From contig CM035355.1 in NCBI GenBank assembly GCA_020137815.1, positions 3,020,847 through 3,084,846 on the forward strand: a stretch of 64,000 nt of DNA, in the 5' to 3' direction. The translations under genes and the position numbers were made by a program. The notes below the pieces were generated by a model that was not told the DNA's origin, did not search any database, and saw nothing but the letters and a program-made list of their open reading frames with translations. The DNA is from Hormiphora californensis (lineage: Eukaryota; Ctenophora; Tentaculata; Cydippida; Pleurobrachiidae). Below, piece by piece: positions 16,402-26,064 of the stretch (position 1 is the first letter of the stretch; every line of letters starts with the position of its first letter).

Positions 16402-17177
16402 CAGGATTAGAAGAAAGGAAGCACAAAAGTGCTGTCAAAAGTATTTTTGAAAACTTGCTCTTTTCCTTTGTGTTCATGTTGGATACGTTTTACAGTAGTC
16501 TTCAAGCATTCAGGGTGGAAGATTAGAAGATTAGGAAAGATACTATACAATGGAGAATGATTGTGGCCATCTTTCTCCATGTCTTTCTCTATCAATTTTG
16601 CAATGATAAAAGGTAGAAGTGATAGCTAGGTGCATGTGAAAGTAATATTGGTGAAGCTATGTTAAACTGATATATATGGACTTATTGTCCCCGAGTTATT
16701 TGATATTTGGAGTTTGTGAGATTTTATTATATTTGTAGAACTAAAATATGCCGTGAAACCTCTGGGAAGAAGTCTTGGTAGATGCGACTATTTCTAACAC
16801 AGATTTTGGCAAGCTGTAACTCAGACCGTACCAAGGAAACAGCTGCCGTATATATAATATATGTCGGGTATATATTTGAATCTTTTTCTCTCTCTCTGTT
16901 GAGTCAAAATGCAATATGTGGGAATGATATTAACCGTTGCCAGAAAATCCCGCCTCTTGTTCCTTTGTACACGACAAAACCGGCCAGCTGTAAAGAATTT
17001 CGGTATAATCGATATTTCGATTCTATATAATCGATCAAGGGTATTATACTGACTAAATCATGATCGTGTCGAAACTAATCAACGTGCTATGAGAAATGGT
17101 CTAGGAAGAACTAGACTTGGTTAATGGTAATTGAACAAGATCGTTTATCTTCCCCGTGTTGGCTCAACACTCACCCC
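16402..17177. other. Gene-free stretch
   Basis: AT-rich DNA with no recognisable exon, RNA gene or repeat family on either strand. Confidence 0.45.
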
Positions 17178-18981
17178 GTGCCTGAACAAAGTTTAACCTC
17201 GGATGAAAAATGTACACTAAGCGGACTTCACTAGGGTCTTCAGATAGGTATTTGGAGTGGAAAAATGTAAAAAAACACCCCAATTTTATGAAAAGTTTTT
17301 TCTCTACATGGATTTTAAAATGGGTCGTTTTGACTGCAAAACGGCTTGAAAAACCATGCTGTGTGCAGATTTATAGTTCTTTTCCGGTAAAAAGGTTGTA
17401 CCTGACCGTTTTTTGCACGTAGAATCGATTGCCGGTGAAGAGAAATCTCTAAAACGACTGGAAAATGGTCAAAATTTGATTTTTTGACGTTTTTTGAGGG
17501 TTTTTCGCCCCTAACCCCATCATGGCATCAAGATAGAAAATTTTCACTAGTGTCAAACGTTAAAATGGACATTTTTCTACCGGATCCCAAAGTTTCAGAT
17601 AAATCCAATAACAGGGTAAAATTTGGCTAGTTATTGAAAGTGGCTAGATGAGAGAAAGTGAACTTGAACTTAATTTTTTCACAATTTTGGCCTTTTTGAC
17701 CAACTTCTGATTGAAATGGCCAATCCGGACCATGCTCACGCTAAAGAAGGGACAATTTCCTACTAAAATGCAAATTTTCATGCCGATACGACAACAGGTC
17801 ATGGATCTGTAGCAAATTTAAGCGAGCTAACTAGGCTATTTCTACTGTCTAAAACGGTCATTTTTTCTTATTTTCGGGTCGATTGGCAGTAAAAAAGGGT
17901 ACCCGACCTATTTTTGCCCGTAGATTTGATTTCCGATGGAGTTGGACCTCCAGATCGTCAGCAAAATTTTTTCAAACGAATATTTCAGTTTTTTGGGGAA
18001 ATAGCCAGAAAATGAGTAAAAAACAAACAAAAATGAAATTGACCTATTTTCTCGTAGATTAAGAGCTCCAATTCCATTTTAGAGCGATTTTACGTGAAAA
18101 ATTGGGCTGGGAACACTTTTGATTGCCGATTGACACTAAATTACCAATTTCTGGCTATTTACCCAAAAAACTGAAATATTCGTTTTCTTCAATTTTCCTG
18201 ACGATCTAGAGGTCCAACTCCATCGGAAATCAATTCTACGGGCAAAAATAGGTCGGGTACCCTTTTTTACTTCCAATCGACCCGAAAATAAGAAAAAATG
18301 ACCGTTTTAGACAGTAGAAATAGCCTAGTTAGCTGTCTCAAATTTGCTACAGATCCATGACCTGTTGTCGTATCGGCATGAAAATTCGCATTTCAGTAGG
18401 AAATTGGCCCCTCTTTAGGGTGAGCATAGTCCGGATTGGCCATTTCAATCAGAAGTTGGTCAAAAAGGCCAAAATTGTGAAAAAATTAAGTTCAAGTTCA
18501 CTTTCTCTCATCTAGCCACTTTCAATAACTAGCCAAATTTTACCCTGTTATTGGATTTATCTGAAACTTTGGGATCCGGTAGAAAAATGTCCATTTTAAC
18601 GTTTGACACTAGTGAAAATTTTCTATCTTGATGCCATGATGGGGTTAGGGGCGAAAAACCCTCAAAAAACGTCAAAAAATCAAATTTTGACCATTTTCCA
18701 GTCGTTTTAGAGATTTCTCTTCACCGGCAATCGATTCTACGTGCAAAAAACGGTCAGGTACAACCCTTTTACCGGAAAAGAACTATAAATCTGCACACAG
18801 CATGGTTTTTCAAGCCGTTTTGCAGTCAAAACGACCCATTTTAAAATCCATGTAGAGAAAAAACTTTTCATAAAATTGGGGTGTTTTTTTACATTTTTCC
18901 ACTCCAAATACCTATCTGAAGACCCTAGTGAAGTCCGCTTAGTGTACATTTTTCATCCGAGGTTAAACTTTGTTCAGGCAC
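17178..18981. mobile_element. Long palindromic element, family shared with 59083-60508
   Basis: The arms (about 17178-18015 and 18150-18981) are near-perfect reverse complements around a spacer of about 135 bp. The ends are GTGCCTGAACAAAG and its complement. Internal motifs such as AATCGATTGCCGGTG and AGAGAAATCTCTAAAA also occur in the element at 59083-60508, so the two belong to one family although their terminal sequences differ. No transposase; the frame of about 70 aa in each arm is the same sequence read twice. Confidence 0.75.
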
Positions 18982-18982
18982 T

Positions 18983-19001
18983 GTCAGAGCATTGGCCTGA
19001 C
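18983..19001. repeat. Dispersed stem-loop motif GTCAG-N9-CTGAC
   Basis: The 19-base motif is a 5-bp stem with a 9-base loop. Identical copies lie at 686-704 and 742-760, and a variant at about 15431-15456. This copy touches the end of the palindromic element. Confidence 0.5.
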
Positions 19002-19288
19002 AGGCAGTCAACACTGAGCAGCTCGAGTAGGCACATTAGAACCGTTGGTGACATTGACACCTAGCGCGAATTAGAACAGTTCATCCCGTTTTAATAAATA
19101 AAAACGGGAATCACGGACATAAACAGTTCGCGAGCAAAGTTCCCTAAACTTGTCAAGAATTGTTTATTTTACAGCTGGCCGAGTGGTTAAGTTTACAATA
19201 AACAAACAACGATCTAACGTCCAATACGGTCACATCTGTACCATCAAATTCTTCAAATACACAATCTTCGCACACCCCATTACACAAT

Positions 19289-22200
19289 TTACATTCTCTC
19301 AAAAAGATAAAGATAAGCCAACTCCTTGGGCGGTTTCACGCTCACAGCAACCTTCTCATCATTGTAAATTGTCCACTGGCCACTGGCGGGGTCCCTGATA
19401 TGACACACATAGTGACCACACGCAGTACTGGTACCAATATGGGATATGAGGGCTCGGAGTCTGTACCGTCCCTCCCCGTCCCTAACTCCCCCACTTTGAA
19501 CTGGTACTTCTGGTTCGTCCAGCTCGTCCGGGTGGGTAAACACCCAATCAGCAGCCCTCTCCAGATTGTTATCGCACTTTCTCAGAGCTACCTTGGCTTG
19601 TGCCTCAGTGAAACCCATGGCGCATATCATCATGATGCTTTCAGGATCAGGGCCGCCAGCTGCAGGAGCAGCAGCAGTAGGGGTCTCGATAACAAGTGGT
19701 GATGCGAAATCAGGGTCCTCCATGTGAGTCAGAACCCACTCCATTGCTACTTCCAGACCAGCGTTTTTGGTATGATACGCTGCCTTCCTACATCCCTCCA
19801 GTGCGAACCCCATACCAACTAGTCCCGACACAATTTCTTGGTCAGGTTCCAAAGGTGCAACTGTAGGTTCTCCTGACATCTCTACCTCCCCACTCTGCAG
19901 ACCCTTGCCTCGTAGGAACTCCATATTGACCTCATCCGGCACCTCAAGTAGCACATCCAGCTTCTTAGGCTGCCAGTCGGGGGTTAGAGTGAACCGCCTA
20001 GCCTGGACCATGAGATAGGGAGGGAAGGTTTTCAGGGAGGTTTTAGTTTGTGCGGTACCCTTCACATTTGTATCAGGACTCAGGAAATCTGTGATGGTTT
20101 CAGGGGAGTTCAGAGCTTCCAAGCATTGTTTTAGATCTAGTTGGTATTTGATACAATCGTCACCCTTCACTCTCTCTCCTGTCCGGTCCATCTCAGCTTT
20201 ACGAGCCTCCCACGCTTCTGCTTCGTCCCTATTAGGTGCCAAGTGTAGAGGGAGGGGTAGTGACAGGCAGTAGTCTTTCCTTGTTTTATAAAGGACTTTC
20301 TGGCTTTGGTTGCACTGAATTCTTTCCTCAATTTCAAACGCAAAGTTGTCAGTACTCTGGAGTTCCGGTTTGTTCTTCTCTTGCTTTTCTGAGGGATACA
20401 AAGTGTTAGAATATACTAGGAGTCAAGACACACATCTATTGTCAGATATTTTTTCAAACACAACGTCTCAAAATCTGATTCTAAAACCCACCTAGCAGGT
20501 CAATGATGTGTAGGAAATACTCGTGTGCATCCTGTTGTCTGGAGGATGAGAACTCAGAGTGTCCCTTCCCTATTATAGTCTTCAGAAGGGCTGGCTTCAC
20601 TCCTAGAACAATGATTAGACAAGGATCAATGATTAACTTCATTACAATTATAATACTGAGAGTTATTGTAACCGTGATTACCTACCGTTCCCAACTCCTG
20701 GAATTGCATCAGCTTTAGAGTAATCCCCAGGGTTCTGTATGTATTGGACCAGTGTCTTCAGTTGAAAGGCGAAACTTGTTGGGATCTGAAGGCAACCCTT
20801 GTCAGAGCACTTTACAATACCTCGGACTTTACCGCGCGAACGCTTGTGATTGGAGTGCTGAAAAACTACTTTTTACAGTTTCCCATCTCCGCGCGCGCGG
20901 TCAATAAGACTTGTTCACTGGTTCTGCAGCAGTACTTTTTTGGCAAACTTTTAATTCCACTCCCTGAGGAATCAGTGTCCAAGCAAATTAGTTTGAAGTT
21001 ATTTTACCTCGTATGTAGGGGTACTGTTGTAAGCTAGGTACTTTGTAGCCAGGCCAGGAACACAATTCAGAAGAACCTGGGATAATACAGGGTTATAAAA
21101 CTGGGCTACTGGGTGATGTTTGTATATTGGCTTGCACACTGTGCGACCAGTCACTACTACATAGTGGCTGCGTTTGCGATAAGAAAGGATATAATCTTCT
21201 TTTATCGTTCTGAGACCAGTCACTAACCTGAAGAACGCTGTTCATGTAGCATGTATTGCCCATGTTTACCAATCCAAGATATCCAGGGCCGTAAACTGGT
21301 TTCAGTGCTACTCCACTTTCCAAGATACTGTCATATTCAAACTTCAGGTTCATATTGGCATCTATCTCTAGCTCTGTCATCGTCTTTTCTGCAGGAGTAA
21401 GAAGATAATTAAGAAATTTTCTGTTTCATAAGTTTCTACTTTCTAAGTTTCCTTCAGTATATTTTCTGATCTAACCTGTTTGTTGACAGTGCATCATGTT
21501 GATTCCAAAGTGTTCCAAATGTTTAGCTAAATAAGGATCTAGAACCATATCATCTTCTCCATAGGAATACACATCTGCACCCTGGACAAACCCGTATTGT
21601 TAGACGGATTAAAAACAGGTATAACTTTCAAAAGTTACACCACAGTACAAATTACAACAGAGCGGGTTACACAATAATCTGTTTCTTATTCTCAACCCGG
21701 CGTGCCATCTTACTGCAATATAATACCTGTGGGGTGATGGTACCCAGTTTGACTGCCAGTGGGTATTTAGTTGTCTCATAGTAGTCGACAGCATGATTAT
21801 TACCGCCAGTCCCATCAAAGTAACGCCTGCCACATAGGATAGTACCACAAGTCAAGTTCATCCACAGGTTATCTCTCTTGTCACACATGCTACATACCCA
21901 GGGGCCAGGGGGAACCTGTGGGAGGGGGTGGTCACAGGTTATCTCTCTTGTCACACATGCTACACACCCAGGGGCCTGGGGGAACCTGTGGGAGAGGGGG
22001 TGGTCACAGGTTATCTCTCTTGTCACACATGCTACACACCCAGGGGCCTGGGGGAACCTGTGGGAGAGGGGGTGGTCACAGGTTATCTCTCTTGTCACAC
22101 ATGCTACACACCCAGGGGCCTGGGGGAACCTGGGAGAGGGGGTGGTCACAGGTTATCCCTCTTGTCACACATGCTACACACCCAGGGGCCTGGGGGAACC

Positions 22201-23598
22201 TGTGGGAGAAGGGGTGGTCACAGGTTATCTCTCTTGTCACACATGCTACACACCCAGGGGCCTGGGGGAACCTGGGAGAAGGGGTGGTCACAGGTTATCT
22301 CTCTTGTCACACATGCTACACACCCAGGGGCCTGGGGGAACCTGTGGGAGAGGGTAGTGTCCATTACTCAAGTGATCACAACAGAGGTTGGGAAATTGGA
22401 GAAACTTGAGACTTGAGAGTGGGTAAACTTGAGAGTGGGTAAACTTGAGAGTGGATAAACTTTAGAGTGGGTAAACTTGAGAGTGGGTAAACTTGGAAGT
22501 AGGTAAACTTTAGAGTGGGTAAACTTGAGAGTGGGTAAACTTGGAAGTAGGTAAACTTTAGAGTGGGTAAACTTGAGAGTGGGTAAACTTGGGTCTTAGG
22601 AGTGGGTGAGAAACTAGAAACATGAACTCGCAAACCCCCTGGAGATCTGTGGAAAACCCTGTACGAACCTTGACGCCGTTATCGAGCTGTTGAAGGTTCT
22701 CTGCAAATCTGGAAACTTTTCTCTCCTCCCCATCCCACTGGGCACTCTGCTCCTGGGCACCTGAACAAATAAGTTGTAACACCAATAGTACTAAACGGTG
22801 GAGTAGCACCAAATGATATGATTGTTCTTCTATCATGACAACAACTAACTGCAACCTTGTTATTTTCTAACAAGGTGAGAGAGGGTCAAGCAAGACAACA
22901 GCAATTCTTCTAGAAACAACTATTATAAGTTCAACCTTACCAGCAGACTGGAAATTGATAACATTCCTCGCTGTGACACGGACATTTTCAGGGAGAGTTG
23001 TATCATCTAGTTGATAGTTCTTGTCCTCTGCCTTCACGTACACTGTGTAGGTATCCTGGAAAGTTAGAACTTAGAGCCCTGTTTCAACACGGAACCAGAC
23101 AGTTCTACCAAAAAAAGTTTCTTACTGTCACCAAATGATAGATGATAACAACTAATCTCGATAGAAAATGGGCGACGGACACTAAACTTAGTTTAGTAAA
23201 ACACTAACCGTGTATTCGTATTGTTCCTTGCTAGCATCGAAGCCTCCCTCAACTCCAATTGCAAGTCTAGTTATCTTGGCGGGTGGATCTTCATCCTCAT
23301 TCTCCTCCCTCTCCCTCACCTCCCTAACGTGCCTTAGAAACACACTTGCATCCGACTAAAGGGGGAGATGGAGCATAGTTACCATGGCAACTGCTCCCCA
23401 ATGTTATAGAGAGGGGGTAATGGTTCCCATAGTTACCATGACAACCATGATTGAACCTACCTTGTCAATACATTTCTGGCAGTAAGCCCAATATCGGGTG
23501 AAGTCCACATACAGGGCGGAGTGGAGGGGTGTATCAAAACAGTATACACACTGATCCTTGTAGAGCTTGGTTGAGGTGGTCAGAGGATTCACTATCAT
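19289..23598 (-). CDS. USP5: Ubiquitin carboxyl-terminal hydrolase 5 (isopeptidase T)
   Basis: Eleven exons: 23461-23598, 23209-23355, 22941-23055, 22669-22760, 21727-21915, 21476-21581, 21228-21388, 21008-21076, 20686-20785, 20492-20602 and 19289-20388. All join in phase to give about 775 aa (human about 850). USP5 cleaves unanchored polyubiquitin, recycling ubiquitin in cytosol and nucleus. Visible are the UBP zinc finger (about 165-227; VCSMC, GNNHAV), the catalytic Cys box [11 protein letters not shown] (Cys about 309), [11 protein letters not shown], two UBA domains (about 593-631 and 657-695) and the His box GHYVCHI (His about 735). The ATG at 23598 is the first in frame after a stop. 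The family is USP5/USP13; I favour USP5 on overall resemblance and the intact catalytic boxes. The zinc-finger exon's acceptor is multiplied by a tandem repeat just upstream. Confidence 0.92.
21905..22345 (-). repeat. 71-73-bp tandem repeat copying a USP5 splice acceptor and exon start
   Basis: About six upstream units follow the genuine acceptor at 21916. Read on the minus strand, each carries a pyrimidine-rich tract, CAG and the first 17 codons of the zinc-finger exon ([17 protein letters not shown]), then TGA. Only the exon-proximal unit continues into the zinc finger. Long frames reading [14 protein letters not shown] are this array in another frame. Confidence 0.8.
22405..22605. repeat. 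18-19-bp minisatellite in a USP5 intron
   Basis: Units of GTGGGTAAACTTGAGA with variants (GGAAGTAGGTAAACTT) repeat about ten times, within 70 bp of the exon ending at 22669. Confidence 0.8.
23378..23445. promoter_or_regulatory. Two X-box-like palindromes
   Basis: GTTACCATGGCAAC (23378-23391) and GTTACCATGACAAC (23432-23445) fit the RFX X-box pattern. They lie in the first intron of USP5. Binding is not shown. Confidence 0.35.
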
Positions 23599-23924
23599 AC
23601 TACTAGGTAACAGGAGATCTGTTAGATTTGGAGTCTGTCATCAGAGCCAACATTGCCTTGCTCGGTCCTGTCTCACCGGCACAAATGTTAAGGAGGGTTA
23701 GAGCATAACACGGCCAATCAAGTTAACACTCGATAAGAAAAAAGGATGATGAAAAGATGAGAAAATAGTACATTGCATACATCAAACTGGCTCTTAAAAA
23801 CATACTGGAACTAAAAAAACACATTTTGTCAAAAAATAAAAGTTCTTAAAAAAACATAAAAATGACTATAAAAGCTAATACCCCACTAAACCAATATCAC
23901 AATTCACAACCGATATATCTTTTC
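23599..23924. other. Spacer between MTHFS and USP5
   Basis: About 325 bp separate the MTHFS stop from the USP5 ATG on the same strand. It must hold the MTHFS 3' end and the USP5 promoter and 5' UTR. No TATA box or CpG island is obvious; there are several A-rich runs. Confidence 0.5.
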
Positions 23925-24804
23925 TCACTCTTCGGCGAAGATGACCTCGTCCAAAGTTCTGTCAGATGGTGTACAGGGTATATCCTGAAGAATCTGAGTT
24001 CTGAACGCAAGAGCGATGGTATAGGGCACAACACCTCTGGCACTTTCATACTTTGTAAGATAATTATCATAATATCCCTTTCCCCTGCCTATCCTGTGGC
24101 CTGCGAGAGAGAAAGGATTGCATTGATATTTCAATGAGAGGAAGAATCATTTGAATCATACCGTTTTTGGTGAACCCTAATCCAGGACACAGGATCAGAT
24201 CGAGACCTCCTGATGTTGAAATTGCATCATCTCTTTCTTTGTAGTCCGTGGGTTGTCTGAAATATACATAGACACTTTATTTTCTAAAATAAATACTGAC
24301 CTTCCTTCAGATCTCTCTATCTAAGAGAATGGAACGAAGGAGGGTGCAAGATAAGGGAGACTATGTTTTTACCTGACGCCATACGTGTCAACTGGAAGAC
24401 TAGTATAATCCTCAACATCTCGAATGCGAACCATCACCATTTCATCCCTGTTAAAATACGGCACAAAGAGACCCTTCTCCCGTGCTAAGATATCCTTTAT
24501 CAGTGTATCAGTCCGTACCTCTTCGTCCATCGCTACGTAAACTGAAACAAATCAATGTAATTAATAACTAAATTAACTGGATGTGTCTACTGTCTAGGAA
24601 TAATCTGATGGGTGAAATTATGTGGTGTAAATTCTTACCACAAACATTCTTCGCTGAGAGGTATTTAGGATGAGCAATGACTTTTCGGGCGACTGCCTCA
24701 CTTTCTCTCTCCTTTCCAGCAGTGGTCAGTACTTTCAACTTCTGCTTCATCTCTCTCCTCAGAGCTTTCTTAGCGGTAAAAAGAGCCTCAATTGCCGCAC
24801 TCAT
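23925..24804 (-). CDS. MTHFS: 5-formyltetrahydrofolate cyclo-ligase
   Basis: Four exons, 24639-24804, 24373-24541, 24162-24256 and 23925-24100, join in phase to 201 aa (human 203). The enzyme converts 5-formyl-THF to 5,10-methenyl-THF with ATP, returning the stored folate to one-carbon metabolism in the cytosol. The signature PGLGFTKNG (end of exon 3) continues across the intron into HRIGRGKGYYDNYL (start of exon 4), the family's nucleotide/phosphate-binding block. The N-terminal basic helix (AKKALRREMKQKLK) and EMVMVRIRD are also typical. The ATG at 24804 is the only one fitting the family length. Confidence 0.93.
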
Positions 24805-24973
24805 TCTATCTAAAAATAGAATGCTCTTTCAGGCTCTCTACAGAATATAGGCTTGGATGATGGTTAGTGGGCCAGTTTCAGAATAAAACGACAAACCAAA
24901 CACCAAACTGAGAATAGTAATGATTAAAAATAAATTGTTAAAAAATGCTACAAATACTGGATAAAATTTACAG

Positions 24974-25591
24974 TCATCGCCTTCTACCACGTTCTGGTCT
25001 GCCTCTACCGCTTCGAGATCTCCTTTCAGGCCTTTTCTCGGACTGAGTTCTTTCAGGCCTTTCAAATCTCTCAGATCTCTCAGGTCTATCAGACCTCTCA
25101 AATCTCTCAGACCTCTCACGTCTCTCATGGTCTCTCCCCTCGCGTCTCTCAGAGCTTTCTCGACTTCCGCGACGCTCTCGATTCTCTTTAGCTGCATCCT
25201 CAAGCTTTTTAATTTCGCTTTTAGCTGCTTGGTACAGTCTATGAATGTTTTCTGTGACAATTTTGTTTTCTTCCTTCAACAGGTTGTTTTCTTGTCGGAG
25301 TTTCGTTATCATTTGTTTAGCTCTAGCATAGTCCTGTTTAGCCTTCTCACATTCCTTCTCCAACTTGGCTACAAGTGCACTCTGATCTTCCTTGATAACC
25401 TCTCCTATTTGTTCCTCTTTCACTTCCCCTTCTTCTTCTTCTTCTTCTTCTTCTGGTGGATCAGGTTCATCCTCACCTTCGTCTGCTGGTGGCTCAATGG
25501 GCTCTGATTCGTGCGAAGGACCAGGTTCATCGAAATTCAAATTCGTTGTAAACACATCATCATATAGGAGCTCATCGTCCAAATCGGACAT
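24974..25591 (-). CDS. Acidic coiled-coil protein with an RE/ER-rich tail
   Basis: A single uninterrupted frame of 205 aa. Residues 1-65 are very acidic, with a run of Glu. About 70-135 is a heptad-like coiled coil (KLRQENNLLKEEN, NIHRLYQAAKSEIKKLED). About 136-205 is a tail of repeated ERRE/RSERFER/RPER blocks ending GRGRPERGRRR. The NI-x2-L-x3-A-x2-EI pattern resembles the N-terminal coiled coil of FLASH (CASP8AP2), but I would not name it so on this alone. The composition suggests a nuclear, RNA-related protein. It lies between CLEC16A and MTHFS on the same strand, intronless in the coding part. The tail is encoded by tandem CTCAGACCTCTCA-like units and is probably length-variable. Confidence 0.65.
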   Translation of the reverse strand: MSDLDDELLYDDVFTTNLNFDEPGPSHESEPIEPPADEGEDEPDPPEEEEEEEEGEVKEEQIGEVIKEDQSALVAKLEKECEKAKQDYARAKQMITKLRQENNLLKEENKIVTENIHRLYQAAKSEIKKLEDAAKENRERRGSRESSERREGRDHERRERSERFERSDRPERSERFERPERTQSEKRPERRSRSGRGRPERGRRR

Positions 25592-26064
25592 GCCTAGAAA
25601 GAGAATTATAGCCTATTCAGATGTGGTTATAACAGCTTTTTTAGAGTAAAATAAAAATTCAAAATTAAAACATCTTTGCGATTTTTGAAAATGAAAGGTT
25701 TGGAAATTTTGTTTTTTATTCGAGATATTTTATCTTACGCGCATTAATTCGAGATAAAATGCGCGCGTATCTTTTGCGCGTACCATTTCTACGTCACGAT
25801 GACATCATCACAAAAACAAGTGTTTGTTGTATTAAGAATATCAAATACTTATTTTATACATCAACATGATCAGATCAGTGACCCTATGATACAATTGATT
25901 TGAACAGAACAATTAATAACACAAAAAACTCGCCACTGCAATGTCGCTATTACCGCCCAGCGGCTACCATAACCAATCATAATCCAATAACATGTCCCAA
26001 AAAGAGGACCCTAATTCCACTTTTCAGTGTTGTCTTTCAACTCAGGAGGAGTGTAGGAGTATAA
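25592..26064. other. Spacer between CLEC16A and the coiled-coil gene
   Basis: Holds the CLEC16A 3' end and the presumed promoter of the coiled-coil gene. 25725-25795 contains GCGC-rich short inverted pieces (TTCGAGATA, GCGCGCGTA). No further gene seen. Confidence 0.4.

Noticed and set aside
16212-16526. 77-codon plus-strand frame after the small inverted repeat
   Set aside because: No splice context or recognisable similarity; begins within the inverted repeat.
17210-18949. Identical 70-codon frames near both ends of the 17-19 kb element
   Set aside because: Mirror images from the two palindrome arms; no protein-like motifs.
21667-22416. Repeat proteins of about 160 codons with [10 protein letters not shown] or [14 protein letters not shown] units
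   Set aside because: Out-of-frame reading of the USP5 acceptor repeat; the real exon is 21727-21915.
24838-25507. Frames overlapping the coiled-coil gene on both strands
   Set aside because: Shadows of the Glu/Arg-rich 205-codon frame.
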